Shown here one piece after another: positions 16,171-25,383 of a DNA stretch of 64,000 nt. The notes under the pieces were generated by a model that saw only the letters and a program-made list of their open reading frames with translations, did not search any database and had not been told where the DNA came from. The translations under genes and the position numbers were made by a program. Source of the DNA: Flavobacteriales bacterium (GTDB lineage: Bacteria; Bacteroidota; Bacteroidia; CAIKAF01); assembly GCA_025451235.1 (NCBI GenBank), contig JANWKT010000036.1:29634-93633 (forward strand), written 5' to 3'. The first letter of the stretch is position 1; every line of letters starts with the position of its first letter.

Positions 16171-18321
16171 TTATTGTATCAATTTCAATTCAGCAACGAT
16201 CCTATCGGCATGGGCCATTTTATCGATGATGAAAATAACATAACGGATATCTACCGAGATGGTGCGGTTATAATTATCGTCAAAATAAATATCGCCTACC
16301 ATTCCCTCCCAAACACCGTCGAAAGCAATGCCCACGAGCTCTCCTTTTCCATTGATCACCGGGCTTCCGCTATTACCACCGGTAATGTCGAGATTGGCCA
16401 GGAAACAAACAGGTAACTCACCTTGTTTATTGGCATACTTTCCAAAATCTTTGTTTACCAACAATGTTTTCAGATCTGCAGGTACATCAAATTCATCATC
16501 ACCCGGAATTTCTTTTTCAAGGATACCTTTATGTGTGGTATACCAATTATAGCTCATTCCATCTCTTGGGGCATAAGATTTTACCTGCCCATAGGTTAAA
16601 CGTAAAGTGGAATTGGCATCAGGATACATAAATGTTCCGGACTTATATTCTCTTAACCCTTGCACATATACCTTCATGAGGGCAGATCTTTTTGTAACCA
16701 GTTCACCAATTTTAGGGCGGTAGGTATCTCTTAACTCTAAAATATCCATGGCATACAAAATACCCAGGTCTTTTTCCAATAGTTCTTTGGTAGGATTTGC
16801 TAAAAATTTATTGAGCTTGTTGCTATCAACGAGCATGGTGGTGCCAAAAACCAAAGCGGCATATTGGTCATATTGATCTCCAGTACCTCCTGAAGGATTG
16901 ATCCTGGTAAATTCATAGCGGCTCAAGGTTTTTGCCCAATACTCCTGGTTAAGATTTTTTTGCACTAACCGTAAAACGGCGGCAAAAGCTTTTTGATCGG
17001 CCACCGCCATTTTTTCATATCCTTCGAAATGACCCGCCATTCCTTTTTTGATCTTTGCCACTTCTGCGTCGATGGCTGCTTGATCGGTTGAGTTTTCCGT
17101 CAATAATTTTCTGAGGTCTTTAAAACTTCTTCCAAAGATCCCTATATGCACACCATAATATCCATAGTTGATATACTGGGTAAATTTGATAATGCTTGCA
17201 TTTTCCTTCTCCAGCTGATCCAATTCGGTTAATATGGTGCCATATTTTGTTTTTCTGGCTTCATCGGCATTTACCCATTCGGTAAATCCTTTTTCCATGA
17301 GTCTTTTTTGAGTTAAACAAGGTGAATGTTTGATGGCATTGATGGCACCTTCATAGTATTTTTGTGCATTCATATAACTGGCATAATCTCCTGAAAGAAA
17401 AAGGCGGACATTTACATCTTTCACCATTTCTTCGTTCCACATATCCAGTTTGGTTTTTAAAACGGTGGCACGCTCAGGATAATCCACTCCTGTTAAAGAC
17501 TCAATACTGCTGCTGCTTAAATACCGGGTAGTTCTTCCCGGATATCCCATGATCATTACAAAATCATTGGGTTGTACTCCTTTTAAATTGATGGGAAAGA
17601 AATATTTAGGTTTATAAGGTTTGTTCACCACTGAATAATCAGCCGGTTTATTGTCGGCCCCTGCATAGATCCTAAACACCGAGAAATCACCTGTATGGCG
17701 AGGCCACATCCAGTTATCGGTATCGCCGCCGAATTTTCCAATAGCTGCCGGAGGTGCACCTACAAAGCGAATATCTTTAAACACCTCATGTACCATTAAA
17801 TAATATTCATTTCCGAAGAACATAGATTCCACCTTGGCAGTATAATGATTTCCTGTGGTGGCTTCAGCAATTATTTTTTTGATCTCTGCATCCCTATCTC
17901 CGGCACCGGTAACACGGGCAGTAACATCCTGCATATAAACCAGGATAGAAGCAGTAAGACCTGGGACCGGTATTTCATCCGATTCGTTTTTTGCCCAATA
18001 TCCATTGTCGAGGTAGTTATGATCAACGGTACTTAAACCGGCAATGGCATCAAACCCGCAATGGTGATTGGTAAATATCAATGCCTTGTCGCTAACAATT
18101 TCTCCAGTACAAAATCCACCGAAATGAACGATTCCATCTTTTACGGATGATTGGTTCATATTATAGATCTGGTCAGGTTTTAATTTACAACCTTCACCTT
18201 TCATATTGTTGATCACTTTATTGATATAAAGTGGCAACCACATTCCTTCGTCGGCACGAACGGAGCTAACTAAAAAAAGTTGGATGAGTAGAAGTACAAA
18301 AATGCGTTTTATATTTTCCAT
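16171..18321 (-). CDS. S46 family dipeptidyl-peptidase (DPP7/DPP11 type)
   Basis: A 716-residue periplasmic serine peptidase that removes N-terminal dipeptides during peptide uptake. After a signal peptide (IFVLLLIQLFLVSSVRA) comes the S46 start DEGMWLPLYINK. The catalytic triad motifs are TNHHCGFDAI (His), GGDTDNWMWPRHTGDF (Asp) and TGGNSGSPV (Ser). The segment AFDGVWEGMVGDI has Gly where DPP11 has Arg, which points to DPP7-like specificity for hydrophobic rather than acidic P1 residues; that subtype is my inference. Length is normal for the family. The gene is monocistronic with a clear terminator. Confidence 0.93.
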   Translation of the reverse strand: MENIKRIFVLLLIQLFLVSSVRADEGMWLPLYINKVINNMKGEGCKLKPDQIYNMNQSSVKDGIVHFGGFCTGEIVSDKALIFTNHHCGFDAIAGLSTVDHNYLDNGYWAKNESDEIPVPGLTASILVYMQDVTARVTGAGDRDAEIKKIIAEATTGNHYTAKVESMFFGNEYYLMVHEVFKDIRFVGAPPAAIGKFGGDTDNWMWPRHTGDFSVFRIYAGADNKPADYSVVNKPYKPKYFFPINLKGVQPNDFVMIMGYPGRTTRYLSSSSIESLTGVDYPERATVLKTKLDMWNEEMVKDVNVRLFLSGDYASYMNAQKYYEGAINAIKHSPCLTQKRLMEKGFTEWVNADEARKTKYGTILTELDQLEKENASIIKFTQYINYGYYGVHIGIFGRSFKDLRKLLTENSTDQAAIDAEVAKIKKGMAGHFEGYEKMAVADQKAFAAVLRLVQKNLNQEYWAKTLSRYEFTRINPSGGTGDQYDQYAALVFGTTMLVDSNKLNKFLANPTKELLEKDLGILYAMDILELRDTYRPKIGELVTKRSALMKVYVQGLREYKSGTFMYPDANSTLRLTYGQVKSYAPRDGMSYNWYTTHKGILEKEIPGDDEFDVPADLKTLLVNKDFGKYANKQGELPVCFLANLDITGGNSGSPVINGKGELVGIAFDGVWEGMVGDIYFDDNYNRTISVDIRYVIFIIDKMAHADRIVAELKLIQ

Positions 18322-18384
18322 ATAGCTAATAGTGTTTTAAGGGCTATAAAGGTAGACTTTATTCTGAAAAATCGAACAGGAATT

Positions 18385-18987
18385 CTAATTGGTAAACGAT
18401 TTGTAATGAGGCTGTTGGGCAATGGATAGCATCTCCCGGTCCCCCCTAGAATCCCCATAGGCATAAATAAGGGTATAGTCTTCGAAGGAGAGGATAGATT
18501 GGATCCGGTTCAGCTTTTCCTGTCCATAACAATTCGGAGTGGCAAATTTTCCTGTGATCTTATCATTGATCACTTCTGGTTCGGTGGCCAATATTTCCAT
18601 ACCAATCTTTTTACACCAGGGGGCCACCCATTCTTTGCCGGAGGCAGTTACTAAAATGAGCCTATGGTTGTTTTCTTGGTGGACCCTAAGTTGGTCCAAG
18701 GCAGATTTTTTCAGCAGGCCAGGTAATACCTGTTCACAAAAATCTTCGCCGGCTTTTTTAAATCTTTTGTATTCCCAACCTCCAAAAAAATATTTGAACA
18801 TGATGGATTTGGCCTTGTCATTTCTAATGAGTTTGAGGGCATACAATACCAGCATGGGACTTAATAACCACATCCCCAACCAAAAGCTGGGTTTACCATG
18901 TGTGAATTTGATGAACTCAATAAAAGTATCCTTCCGTGTGATGGTACCATCAAAATCAAAAAGAGCCAGTACATTAGTTTTTATCAT
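18385..18987 (-). CDS. HAD-IB family phosphatase (SerB-like)
   Basis: A 200-residue haloacid-dehalogenase phosphatase. Motif I is FDFDGTITRKDTF, motif II LILVTASGKEW, and motifs III and IV are in KLNRI and AYGDSRGDREML. The long helical cap (FWLGMWLLSPMLVLYALKLI) is typical of subfamily IB, which includes phosphoserine phosphatases and PAP2-like or lysophosphatidate phosphatases. The hydrophobic cap suggests a lipid-like substrate, but this is not certain. Its start overlaps the end of the upstream exported-protein gene by 14 bp, so the two are probably co-translated. Confidence 0.85.
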   Translation of the reverse strand: MIKTNVLALFDFDGTITRKDTFIEFIKFTHGKPSFWLGMWLLSPMLVLYALKLIRNDKAKSIMFKYFFGGWEYKRFKKAGEDFCEQVLPGLLKKSALDQLRVHQENNHRLILVTASGKEWVAPWCKKIGMEILATEPEVINDKITGKFATPNCYGQEKLNRIQSILSFEDYTLIYAYGDSRGDREMLSIAQQPHYKSFTN

Positions 18988-19534
18988 CCGGATCTTTCTT
19001 CGGTTTAATGGGCTTCGGTTTTTTCTTGGTCAATACTGCTCTTTGATAATTTGTAGGGAAGTAGGTGGTAACATAAGGGATCTCTTCATCCCCTTTTCCG
19101 CTTTTAAAGCTGATCTTTTCATTGTCACTAATCAGTTCCCAGGTAATTTTTCCTTTTTCATAAGTGGTAATTCCATAGATCACATTGTCCATCACCTCAA
19201 AACGCTGGAACATTCTATTTCCCATCAGCACTTCATTGATAATGATCCCATTGTTTTCATCCACTTCATACAGGCCTGGGATGCTATCACTTTTGATCAG
19301 GTTATATTTTCTCTCATCCCTGTTTTTTCCATCATCATATACAATGGTATATTTCCAGTTGTTGAGGGTATCGGTTTTAGCCAGGTGAAGTTCCATGTTG
19401 AGGCTAACCGTTTTTCCCTTTGGATTTTTTATTTCCAGTACACCATACCAATCTCCCAGCCAATCTTGTGGAATGTTTTGAGCGAAAAGGAAGGAAGTGG
19501 GAAGAAGTAAAATAAGGAGGATGTATTTCTTCAT
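18974..19534 (-). CDS. Exported protein of unknown function
   Basis: A 186-residue protein, if started at the ATG at 19534, which gives a clean signal peptide (MKKYILLILLLPTSFLFAQ). A longer frame reaching 19621 has no signal and is rejected. The mature part is beta-rich (GDWYGVLEI, NWKYTIVYDD, MFQRFEVMDNVIYGITTY), similar in outline to small lipocalin-like periplasmic proteins, and ends in a Lys/Pro-rich tail. I do not recognise the family. It is transcribed with the HAD phosphatase gene that it overlaps. Confidence 0.75.
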   Translation of the reverse strand: MKKYILLILLLPTSFLFAQNIPQDWLGDWYGVLEIKNPKGKTVSLNMELHLAKTDTLNNWKYTIVYDDGKNRDERKYNLIKSDSIPGLYEVDENNGIIINEVLMGNRMFQRFEVMDNVIYGITTYEKGKITWELISDNEKISFKSGKGDEEIPYVTTYFPTNYQRAVLTKKKPKPIKPKKDPDDKN

Positions 19535-19575
19535 ATGATATATTTGCTTGTAGTAAATGTACAAAAAAATATTTT

Positions 19576-21327
19576 TTATACCGGTTGACGAAAAATGTTT
19601 TTTTCGATCTGCAACATACATGCTCGCTTGAATGCTTCATAATCTCCTACAGGAACAATGGTAAGGTTCGCTGATTCATTCAAGCCGGCCGCTGTGGTGG
19701 TAATAACCGGAATGCCCAGTGCCATTGCTTTCAATACTAACCTGGGTTGGTTTTCGATATAAGTAGGATAAAGTACCAAACCAATATCATCAAATATATT
19801 TTCTGATGCCGGTTCAGTTTTAATCCCCTGCCAAAACTGATCCGACTCTTTTATGTTTCGGGTAATGACGATGGTTAGATCAAGTTCTTTGGCCAATTGT
19901 CTTACTTCATAAGCTCCTTTTCTTCCAATGGTGGACGAAGGAAAAAGTATTCGCTTCCCTTTTGTTGGGGATATATTCGATGGGGAATTCCAGTCAAGCT
20001 TGATAGATTTATTGTTGAATATATGGGCAATTTCTGCATGAGGAGTGATGATCTTTCTGGACTTGGTCAAAGCCATATTTTCAAGATCTAATAAGGATTG
20101 GCTGGCCCGGAAATCATTCAGGGTTTTACTTTCACTATTTCTTTCATAAGCCAAGTTGAGTCTTTCATGCAATTTTTCAAAAGGAAGCCGGGTCATCAGT
20201 ACATCAAATGTTCTCCCGGCCAGCACCCCTTCGGCCCATAAAAAAGGAAGCAGGTTTTGCGAAACAACCAGGTGGTTACATTCCACAGGTATATATTTGG
20301 AGGCGGCTTGTGCTACTTTCTTGTCAAGCCGCAGTTGGGTAGCAAAAATATTTTTATTGGCTTTAGAGGCGAAACGGGTGCTAAATGCTCTCCTGACCGC
20401 AGCCAATGGTAAGGTTTTCACGGAATATCCCGCGGGAATGCTCCATGCATACCTTTGTGTTTTGAAGAGGCTCTTTTTTGATAAGGGAAGAATGAAAAGA
20501 TCTTTTTCTTCGGTAATGGATTGAATAAAAGTATCATATTCATTCCATTTTTCATCCAGGATGAAAGTAGTGATGGACCTTTTTTGTTTTTTTGAAAGCC
20601 CTGTGGGATGTTTAAAACATTGAAGATTCCCGCAAGAATAACAATCATTTAATTTGGAGGAGGACAAGTTAGAAGGAACTTCATCATTACCCATCTCTTT
20701 TTTGCCAGAGCTTCTGAATTGAATAATGAGTTTTTCGGAACCCATCTCTGTTTCAATCCTGAAAGGGTAGGGGGCCTTGAACCGGAGGTCGACATAGTTC
20801 CATTTTACAGTTGCATCCCTGTTTTGTTCTGCCAATGATCCTTTGATCACCTTGGTATGTTTATGTCTTTCGATGATTTGGAATTCTGCTTTGATGGCAG
20901 CATCATACAGGGCGTTTGAAAGTTGACAGAGTCCGCCACCTTTTGTAGGAACAATACAACCCTCTCTTATTTCCCTGCCTACCACATAACCTTTACCAAA
21001 ATTTGGATTACCCATATGTTTCCAGAAGCTGAAAGTTTTATGGGCAGGTACTTCAATGCCATCAATATTTTTGATGGCCAATCGGAGATTTTCAATTTTA
21101 CCTGCAGTTAGTATCCAGTTTTGGTCATTGTCATCCGGATTCCATAGATCACTTTCCGAAAAAGAGATCACCGGTTCATTTTTCAATTGGGAGTTAACTG
21201 TAAATTTTCGGTGCTGGTTTCCCAGGTTTTGAACTTTCCGCTTGATGATCAGTAAAAATGATTTCAACCGGAACTTAGCATCGTTTACGATGCTATGCTT
21301 TTCGGTCAATGCATTTTTTTGCACCAT
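19576..21327 (-). CDS. VanW domain fused to a glycosyltransferase
   Basis: A 583-residue fusion. Residues about 60-210 form a VanW domain (VPAHKTFSFWKHMGN ... GGGLCQLSNALYDAA ... HTKVIKGSLAEQNRDATVKW). A small cysteine cluster, CYSCGNLQCFKH, follows near residue 228 and could bind a metal. Residues about 260-575 look like a GT-B enzyme of the GT4 type: LFPSSTIGRKGAYEV, then GLVLYPTYIENQPRLVLKAMALGIPVITTTAAGL, the usual donor-site block. VanW is linked to glycopeptide resistance in Gram-positives but its activity is unknown. The fusion suggests a role in polysaccharide or peptidoglycan glycosylation. No signal peptide is visible. Confidence 0.85.
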   Translation of the reverse strand: MVQKNALTEKHSIVNDAKFRLKSFLLIIKRKVQNLGNQHRKFTVNSQLKNEPVISFSESDLWNPDDNDQNWILTAGKIENLRLAIKNIDGIEVPAHKTFSFWKHMGNPNFGKGYVVGREIREGCIVPTKGGGLCQLSNALYDAAIKAEFQIIERHKHTKVIKGSLAEQNRDATVKWNYVDLRFKAPYPFRIETEMGSEKLIIQFRSSGKKEMGNDEVPSNLSSSKLNDCYSCGNLQCFKHPTGLSKKQKRSITTFILDEKWNEYDTFIQSITEEKDLFILPLSKKSLFKTQRYAWSIPAGYSVKTLPLAAVRRAFSTRFASKANKNIFATQLRLDKKVAQAASKYIPVECNHLVVSQNLLPFLWAEGVLAGRTFDVLMTRLPFEKLHERLNLAYERNSESKTLNDFRASQSLLDLENMALTKSRKIITPHAEIAHIFNNKSIKLDWNSPSNISPTKGKRILFPSSTIGRKGAYEVRQLAKELDLTIVITRNIKESDQFWQGIKTEPASENIFDDIGLVLYPTYIENQPRLVLKAMALGIPVITTTAAGLNESANLTIVPVGDYEAFKRACMLQIEKNIFRQPV

Positions 21328-21371
21328 TTTACAATAAGGTGGGTTAGTATAAAAGAAATATGTTTAAGGAC

Positions 21372-22532
21372 CTATAATGTTCCCCGTTTTGCCTGCTCCC
21401 GTTCAATACTTTCAAATAAGGCTTTAAAGTTACCGGCTCCAAACCCTTTGGCTCCCATCCGTTGGATGATCTCAAAAAACAAGGTAGGCCTGTCTTCAAC
21501 CGGCTTGGTAAATATTTGCAATAAATATCCTTCCTCATCCGCATCTACCAATATGCAAAGTTCCTGCAGCTTTTTAATATCCTCTTTCATCATATCCCTG
21601 TGTTTTCCCAGGCGGGCAGGAATTTCATCGTAATAAGCTTGGGGTGGGGGAGGTAAAAATTCAATTCCTCGTTTTTTGAGTTCAGCAACGGTTTTTATAA
21701 TATCATCAGTGGCGATGGCAATATGTTGTACGCCGGGCGTTTCGTAAAAATCAAGGTATTCTTCAATTTGCGATTTTTTCTTTCCTTTGGCCGGTTCGTT
21801 AATGGGGAATTTGATCCTGCCATTTCCATTGCTCATTACTTTACTCATCAATGCAGAATATTCAGTATGGATCTGCTTATCGTCGAATGAAAGGAAATTT
21901 ACAAAACCCATTACATCTTCGTACCATTTCACCCAGGTATTCATTTCTCCCCAGCCCACATTACCCACCATATGGTCAATGAATTTTAATCCAACGGGAG
22001 CTGGATTATAATCGCTTTCCCATTTTACAAACCCTGGTAAAAATACCCCTTGATAATTTTTTCGTTCTACAAACATATGGATGGTTTCCCCGTATGTATA
22101 AATACCTGCACGAACCGTTTCTCCATTCTCATCTTTTTCAACGGTAGGTTCCATATAGGGTTTGGCCCCTCGTTTTACCGTTTCTTCAAAGGCACTCCTG
22201 GCATCTTCTACCCAAAGGGCAATTACTTTTACCCCGTCACCATGTTTTTTTACATGATCACCAATAGGCGAATCACTTTTCAAAGCAGTGGTCAATACCA
22301 GGCGGATCTTGTCCTGTTTAAGCACATACGATACTTTGTCTTTAACACCGGTTTCAAGACCTGAATAGGCATGAGATTGAAAACCAAAAGCAGTTTTATA
22401 AAAATGGGCCGCTTGTTTGGCATTGCCTACATAAAATTCTACATAGTCAGTTCCTAATAAAGGAAGAAAATCCTGTGCTCCTTCGAATATTTTTTCAAGT
22501 CCGTATTCAACGCTTTTTACTTCTTTGCCCAT
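21372..22532 (-). CDS. hppD: 4-hydroxyphenylpyruvate dioxygenase
   Basis: A 386-residue Fe(II) enzyme converting 4-hydroxyphenylpyruvate to homogentisate in tyrosine breakdown. It has two VOC-type domains: the N-terminal one (YVEFYVGNAKQAAHFYKTAFGF) and the catalytic C-terminal one. Iron ligands are expected at His in FIDHMVGNV, His in GVQHIAIAT and Glu in LFFEIIQRMG. The C-terminal GFGAGNFKALFESIEREQAKRG block is the family's gating helix region. The homogentisate pathway genes are not adjacent. Length and motifs are fully normal. Confidence 0.97.
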   Translation of the reverse strand: MGKEVKSVEYGLEKIFEGAQDFLPLLGTDYVEFYVGNAKQAAHFYKTAFGFQSHAYSGLETGVKDKVSYVLKQDKIRLVLTTALKSDSPIGDHVKKHGDGVKVIALWVEDARSAFEETVKRGAKPYMEPTVEKDENGETVRAGIYTYGETIHMFVERKNYQGVFLPGFVKWESDYNPAPVGLKFIDHMVGNVGWGEMNTWVKWYEDVMGFVNFLSFDDKQIHTEYSALMSKVMSNGNGRIKFPINEPAKGKKKSQIEEYLDFYETPGVQHIAIATDDIIKTVAELKKRGIEFLPPPPQAYYDEIPARLGKHRDMMKEDIKKLQELCILVDADEEGYLLQIFTKPVEDRPTLFFEIIQRMGAKGFGAGNFKALFESIEREQAKRGTL

Positions 22533-22618
22533 TTTTTTAGTTATTGGTAACTAGTAACTTGTAATTGGTTTACAGGAATTTTTTTCCGAATTAGCAATTA
22601 CCGGTTTTGTTTATACTT

Positions 22619-22626
22619 CAAAGGTA
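22619..22626 (-). promoter_or_regulatory. Probable -7 element for hppD
   Basis: On the minus strand this reads TACCTTTG, matching TAnnTTTG, 87 bp upstream of the hppD ATG. The leader between them contains a triplicated 7-bp motif (GTAACTA, GTAACTT, GTAATTG). Confidence 0.45.
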
Positions 22627-22729
22627 CAAATTAAGAGGTTGTAAAACATGATTTTTGTTGGTTTTTTCGGAGGCCATATCTCCACTATATCCGACGCTCA
22701 GGCAGAGGACTGCCAGACTTTCCTCCGTC

Positions 22730-22800
22730 CCTCCCGATAGCTATCGGGAGGTAAGCTGTAGCTGCTTCGCAGGCTACTTGCTCCCCTGCCGGCCGGCAGG
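22730..22800 (+). repeat. Dispersed palindromic repeat unit
   Basis: A perfect 22-bp palindrome, CCTCCCGATAGCTATCGGGAGG (22730-22751, here given in two halves CCTCCCGATAG and CTATCGGGAGG), is followed 34 bp later by the palindrome CCTGCCGGCCGGCAGG (22785-22800). Related pieces recur at 15021 and 32867-32916. It lies in the region upstream of both hppD and the LuxR-type gene. Confidence 0.65.
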
Positions 22801-22833
22801 CAGGTATCCCTGCTGCTGCAATAAAATAAGTGC

Positions 22834-22841
22834 TATTTTTG
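22834..22841 (+). promoter_or_regulatory. -7 element abutting the LuxR-type gene
   Basis: TATTTTTG matches TAnnTTTG and ends 5 bp before the ATG at 22847. This rules out the longer frame that starts at 22655, whose first 64 codons would read through the palindromic repeat. Confidence 0.55.
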
Positions 22842-22846
22842 TCCTG

Positions 22847-23323
22847 ATGAATCAAAGGGCCAAAAATAGGTTATATATAATAGGTGTAGGGCTTTTATTG
22901 GGTCTTTTGTTTGCCCTTATGCAATGGGCAAGAATAAAATGGGTAACTATTGACAATAGTTTTGAATTATATGCCATCCTTGTGGCCGTCATTTTTACAG
23001 GTGTAGGTATTTGGGCCGGTAACCAGTTCATGAAAAGAAGGACCAAGATCGTGGAAAAAGTGGTGGAAGTCGAAAAGACAGTTTTTATTGAATCAGGAGG
23101 TGCTTTTAACAAAGAGGAGTTTATTCGAAAAACAGGTATTTCTGATCGGGAATTAGAAGTTTTGGAGCTAATCGTTAAAGGAGCCAGTAACCAGGAAATT
23201 GCTGATCAGCTTTTTTTATCTGTGAGTACAGTTAAGACCCATATCTCCAATATCTTTCTCAAACTCGAGGTAAACCGAAGGACCCAGGCGGTTCAGAAGG
23301 CTCGTTCATGGGGCCTGAGTTAA
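22847..23323 (+). CDS. Membrane-anchored LuxR-type transcriptional regulator
   Basis: A 158-residue protein with two N-terminal transmembrane helices (LYIIGVGLLLGLLFALMQW and FELYAILVAVIFTGVGIWAG), a short Val/Glu-rich helix (KIVEKVVEVEKTVFI) and a C-terminal LuxR/NarL helix-turn-helix: ISDRELEVLELIVKGASNQEIADQLFLSVSTVKTHISNI, given here as family signature positions 100-140. There is no receiver domain. Such short membrane-bound LuxR proteins are widespread in Bacteroidota; the signal is unknown. The DUF4199 membrane protein 108 bp downstream may be in the same transcript. Confidence 0.85.
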   Translation: MNQRAKNRLYIIGVGLLLGLLFALMQWARIKWVTIDNSFELYAILVAVIFTGVGIWAGNQFMKRRTKIVEKVVEVEKTVFIESGGAFNKEEFIRKTGISDRELEVLELIVKGASNQEIADQLFLSVSTVKTHISNIFLKLEVNRRTQAVQKARSWGLS

Positions 23324-23431
23324 TGGTACTTTAGTCCGGTTTTAGATGGTTTCATTAAAATTCATACTTTAGTATGATAAAGATCGGGGGCTTATTTTCG
23401 TGGTTTGTACCCGAATCAAAAAAATTATCAC

Positions 23432-23968
23432 ATGAGAAAATTTGTCCTTGTTTACGGGAGTATTTCGGGAGCAATTGTAGCTCTGATGCTCATTATTTCA
23501 TTCGTTTTTATTATTGGTAATAGTACCGATCCTGCTGATCATGATATGACCGGAGGTATGATCATTGGTTTTACCGGTCAGTTCCTGGCCCTGAGCTTTA
23601 TTTTTATAGCGACCCACTCCTATAAAAAAAATGTCCTGGGAGGGCGGATCAAATTCTGGCCCGCATTTAAAATAGGCTTACTCATTTCTTTGGTGGCTTC
23701 TACTATTTATGTTATTACCTGGGTTATTTTGTATAAAACAGGCAGTTCGGCTGTAATGGAGGTTATGGCTCAGCAAGAGTTGGCTGCAGCCAAACCTGAG
23801 GATGTTCCTTCAATTGAAGCACGTTGGGCTTTTTATCGTACGTATCCGGGCCTAATTTTGTGGACCTATGTGGAGATATTACCCACAGGAATTTTATTTA
23901 GCTTAATTTCTGCACTTATATTTTGGTTAACTGGCAGAAAGAAAAAAGAGAATACAGCCACAGTTTAA
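23432..23968 (+). CDS. DUF4199 membrane protein
   Basis: A 178-residue inner-membrane protein with four helices: YGSISGAIVALMLIISFVFII, MIIGFTGQFLALSFIFIA, FKIGLLISLVASTIYVITWVIL and a C-terminal ILPTGILFSLISALIFWL. The soluble loop before the last helix has the pattern of DUF4199, a Bacteroidota family of unknown function. ATG 23432 is preferred over the TTG at 23405 because it starts the hydrophobic segment properly. It follows the LuxR-type regulator in the same direction. Confidence 0.8.
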   Translation: MRKFVLVYGSISGAIVALMLIISFVFIIGNSTDPADHDMTGGMIIGFTGQFLALSFIFIATHSYKKNVLGGRIKFWPAFKIGLLISLVASTIYVITWVILYKTGSSAVMEVMAQQELAAAKPEDVPSIEARWAFYRTYPGLILWTYVEILPTGILFSLISALIFWLTGRKKKENTATV

Positions 23969-24057
23969 ACACCCCAAAAAAAATCATAATAACAAGCAAT
24001 ACCATGACCCTAGTCGCGATAACGGTTAGAGCATGAGCACCCTATAAAAAATATTTT

Positions 24058-24588
24058 ATGCGAACTAAAAAAATAACTGTACTTATTTTGCTCATCACTA
24101 TATCCTTTTTCTCAGGTTTTGCATTTAAAACTATGCTCATGAAGCAAGATGCAACATTGGAAACGGGAAAAGTTACCGGAATAGGTGGTATTTTCTTTAA
24201 GTGCAAAGACCCTAAGAAAGTAAAAGAATGGTATAAAACTCATCTTGGTTTCGAAGTAAATGCATATGGAGCCGTCTTTGAATGGCGTCAGGGAGCAGAT
24301 AGTACTCAAAAAGGATTTACCCAATGGAGTCCATTTAACGAGAAAACAAAATACTTCGAACCTTCAACTAAGGATTTTATGATCAATTACCGGGTTGAAA
24401 ATTTGGAAAATCTTATTGACAAACTTAGAAGTGATAGTGTAACTATTTTAGATACCATAGAAACGGTTAGTTATGGGAAATTTGTCCATATACTTGATAT
24501 AGAAGGAAACAAAATAGAACTATGGGAACCCAATGATATTGAATTTGATAAGTTGGGTAAAGAGATAGGAGCGAAAACAATAAAATAA
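24058..24588 (+). CDS. Exported VOC-fold (glyoxalase/bleomycin resistance-like) protein
   Basis: A 176-residue protein with an N-terminal signal or anchor (TVLILLITISFFSGFAFKTML) followed by one VOC domain ([67 protein letters not shown]). It is clearly paralogous to the genes at 25384 and 47851. In place of the usual first metal-ligand His the domain has IGGIFF, so normal glyoxalase chemistry is doubtful. It is first of three tandem VOC genes; the next starts 11 bp after its stop. Confidence 0.85.
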   Translation: MRTKKITVLILLITISFFSGFAFKTMLMKQDATLETGKVTGIGGIFFKCKDPKKVKEWYKTHLGFEVNAYGAVFEWRQGADSTQKGFTQWSPFNEKTKYFEPSTKDFMINYRVENLENLIDKLRSDSVTILDTIETVSYGKFVHILDIEGNKIELWEPNDIEFDKLGKEIGAKTIK

Positions 24589-24599
24589 ATAACGAAAGG

Positions 24600-25370
24600 A
24601 TGTTTACAATTCCACAAACTAAAATTGGCGAGGTATATGCCATCAATATCACCAGCAACGATTTGGATCAATCCTTTGCCTTCTATCAAAAGCTTGGATT
24701 CAGGGAAATATTCCGTTATGATTTTCCCTTTCCTTTTATGTTGATCACCGACGAAACCATCCTCATCATGCTTCGCAAAGATGCCATTCCTTATATAGCT
24801 TTATCATACTACGTGAAGAATGTGGAAAATAAGGTGGCTGAATTTGAAAAAGAAGGCATTCAGTTCACTGCTTTATCCGAAAAGTTGGATATGATCCAGC
24901 GCTTTAGAACCACTTCACCTGATGGGATCAACCTTACATTGGTAACTTTTGTAGAAACCTTTATCAAGCCAACCGGTGCTACCATGCTTTCATTGGACCC
25001 TTCTGATTATATGGATCCTGCAAAATATGGAAACAAAACCATTGGTATGTTCGGTGAATTTGCCCATCCGGTAAAAGACCTGGAACTTACCATCGCGTTT
25101 TGGAAAAAATTGGGATTCCAAGCCATTGTAAGGCATGCCAATCCATATCCCTGGGCTATTCTTACAGATGGCACCTCCGTACTCGGTTGCCATCAATCAA
25201 CTCATTTCTCGGGGGTGGGTATTACCTATTTTGCAAAAGATATGAGGGATAAGATTGCAGCATTACAAGAAACTGGATTGCCGGAATACAAGGAATTAAT
25301 GGGTCCTAATAATATTATTGTTCCTACACCCGAAGGACAGCAAATGTTTTTATTTTCAATGGAAATGTAA
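24600..25370 (+). CDS. Two-domain VOC-fold protein
   Basis: A 256-residue cytoplasmic protein made of two VOC domains. Domain 1 runs to about residue 115 (INITSNDLDQSFAFYQKLGF, FPFMLITDETILIML); domain 2 follows (FAHPVKDLELTIAFWKKLGF, PYPWAILTDGTSVLGCHQ, IIVPTPEGQQMFLFSME). The fold covers isomerases, dioxygenases and resistance proteins; the substrate cannot be told. It lies between two single-domain VOC genes of another subfamily, 11 and 13 bp apart, so the three are probably one operon. Confidence 0.85.
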   Translation: MFTIPQTKIGEVYAINITSNDLDQSFAFYQKLGFREIFRYDFPFPFMLITDETILIMLRKDAIPYIALSYYVKNVENKVAEFEKEGIQFTALSEKLDMIQRFRTTSPDGINLTLVTFVETFIKPTGATMLSLDPSDYMDPAKYGNKTIGMFGEFAHPVKDLELTIAFWKKLGFQAIVRHANPYPWAILTDGTSVLGCHQSTHFSGVGITYFAKDMRDKIAALQETGLPEYKELMGPNNIIVPTPEGQQMFLFSMEM

Positions 25371-25383
25371 CAAAACAATCACT

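Noticed and set aside
16171..18321. Assignment as DPP11
   Set aside because: The residue after AFD is Gly, not the Arg expected for acidic specificity; kept at the S46 family level with DPP7-like as inference.
22655..22846. N-terminal extension of the LuxR-type protein
   Set aside because: It translates the palindromic repeat into Cys/Arg/Pro-rich sequence and contains the -7 element; the ATG at 22847 is the likely start.
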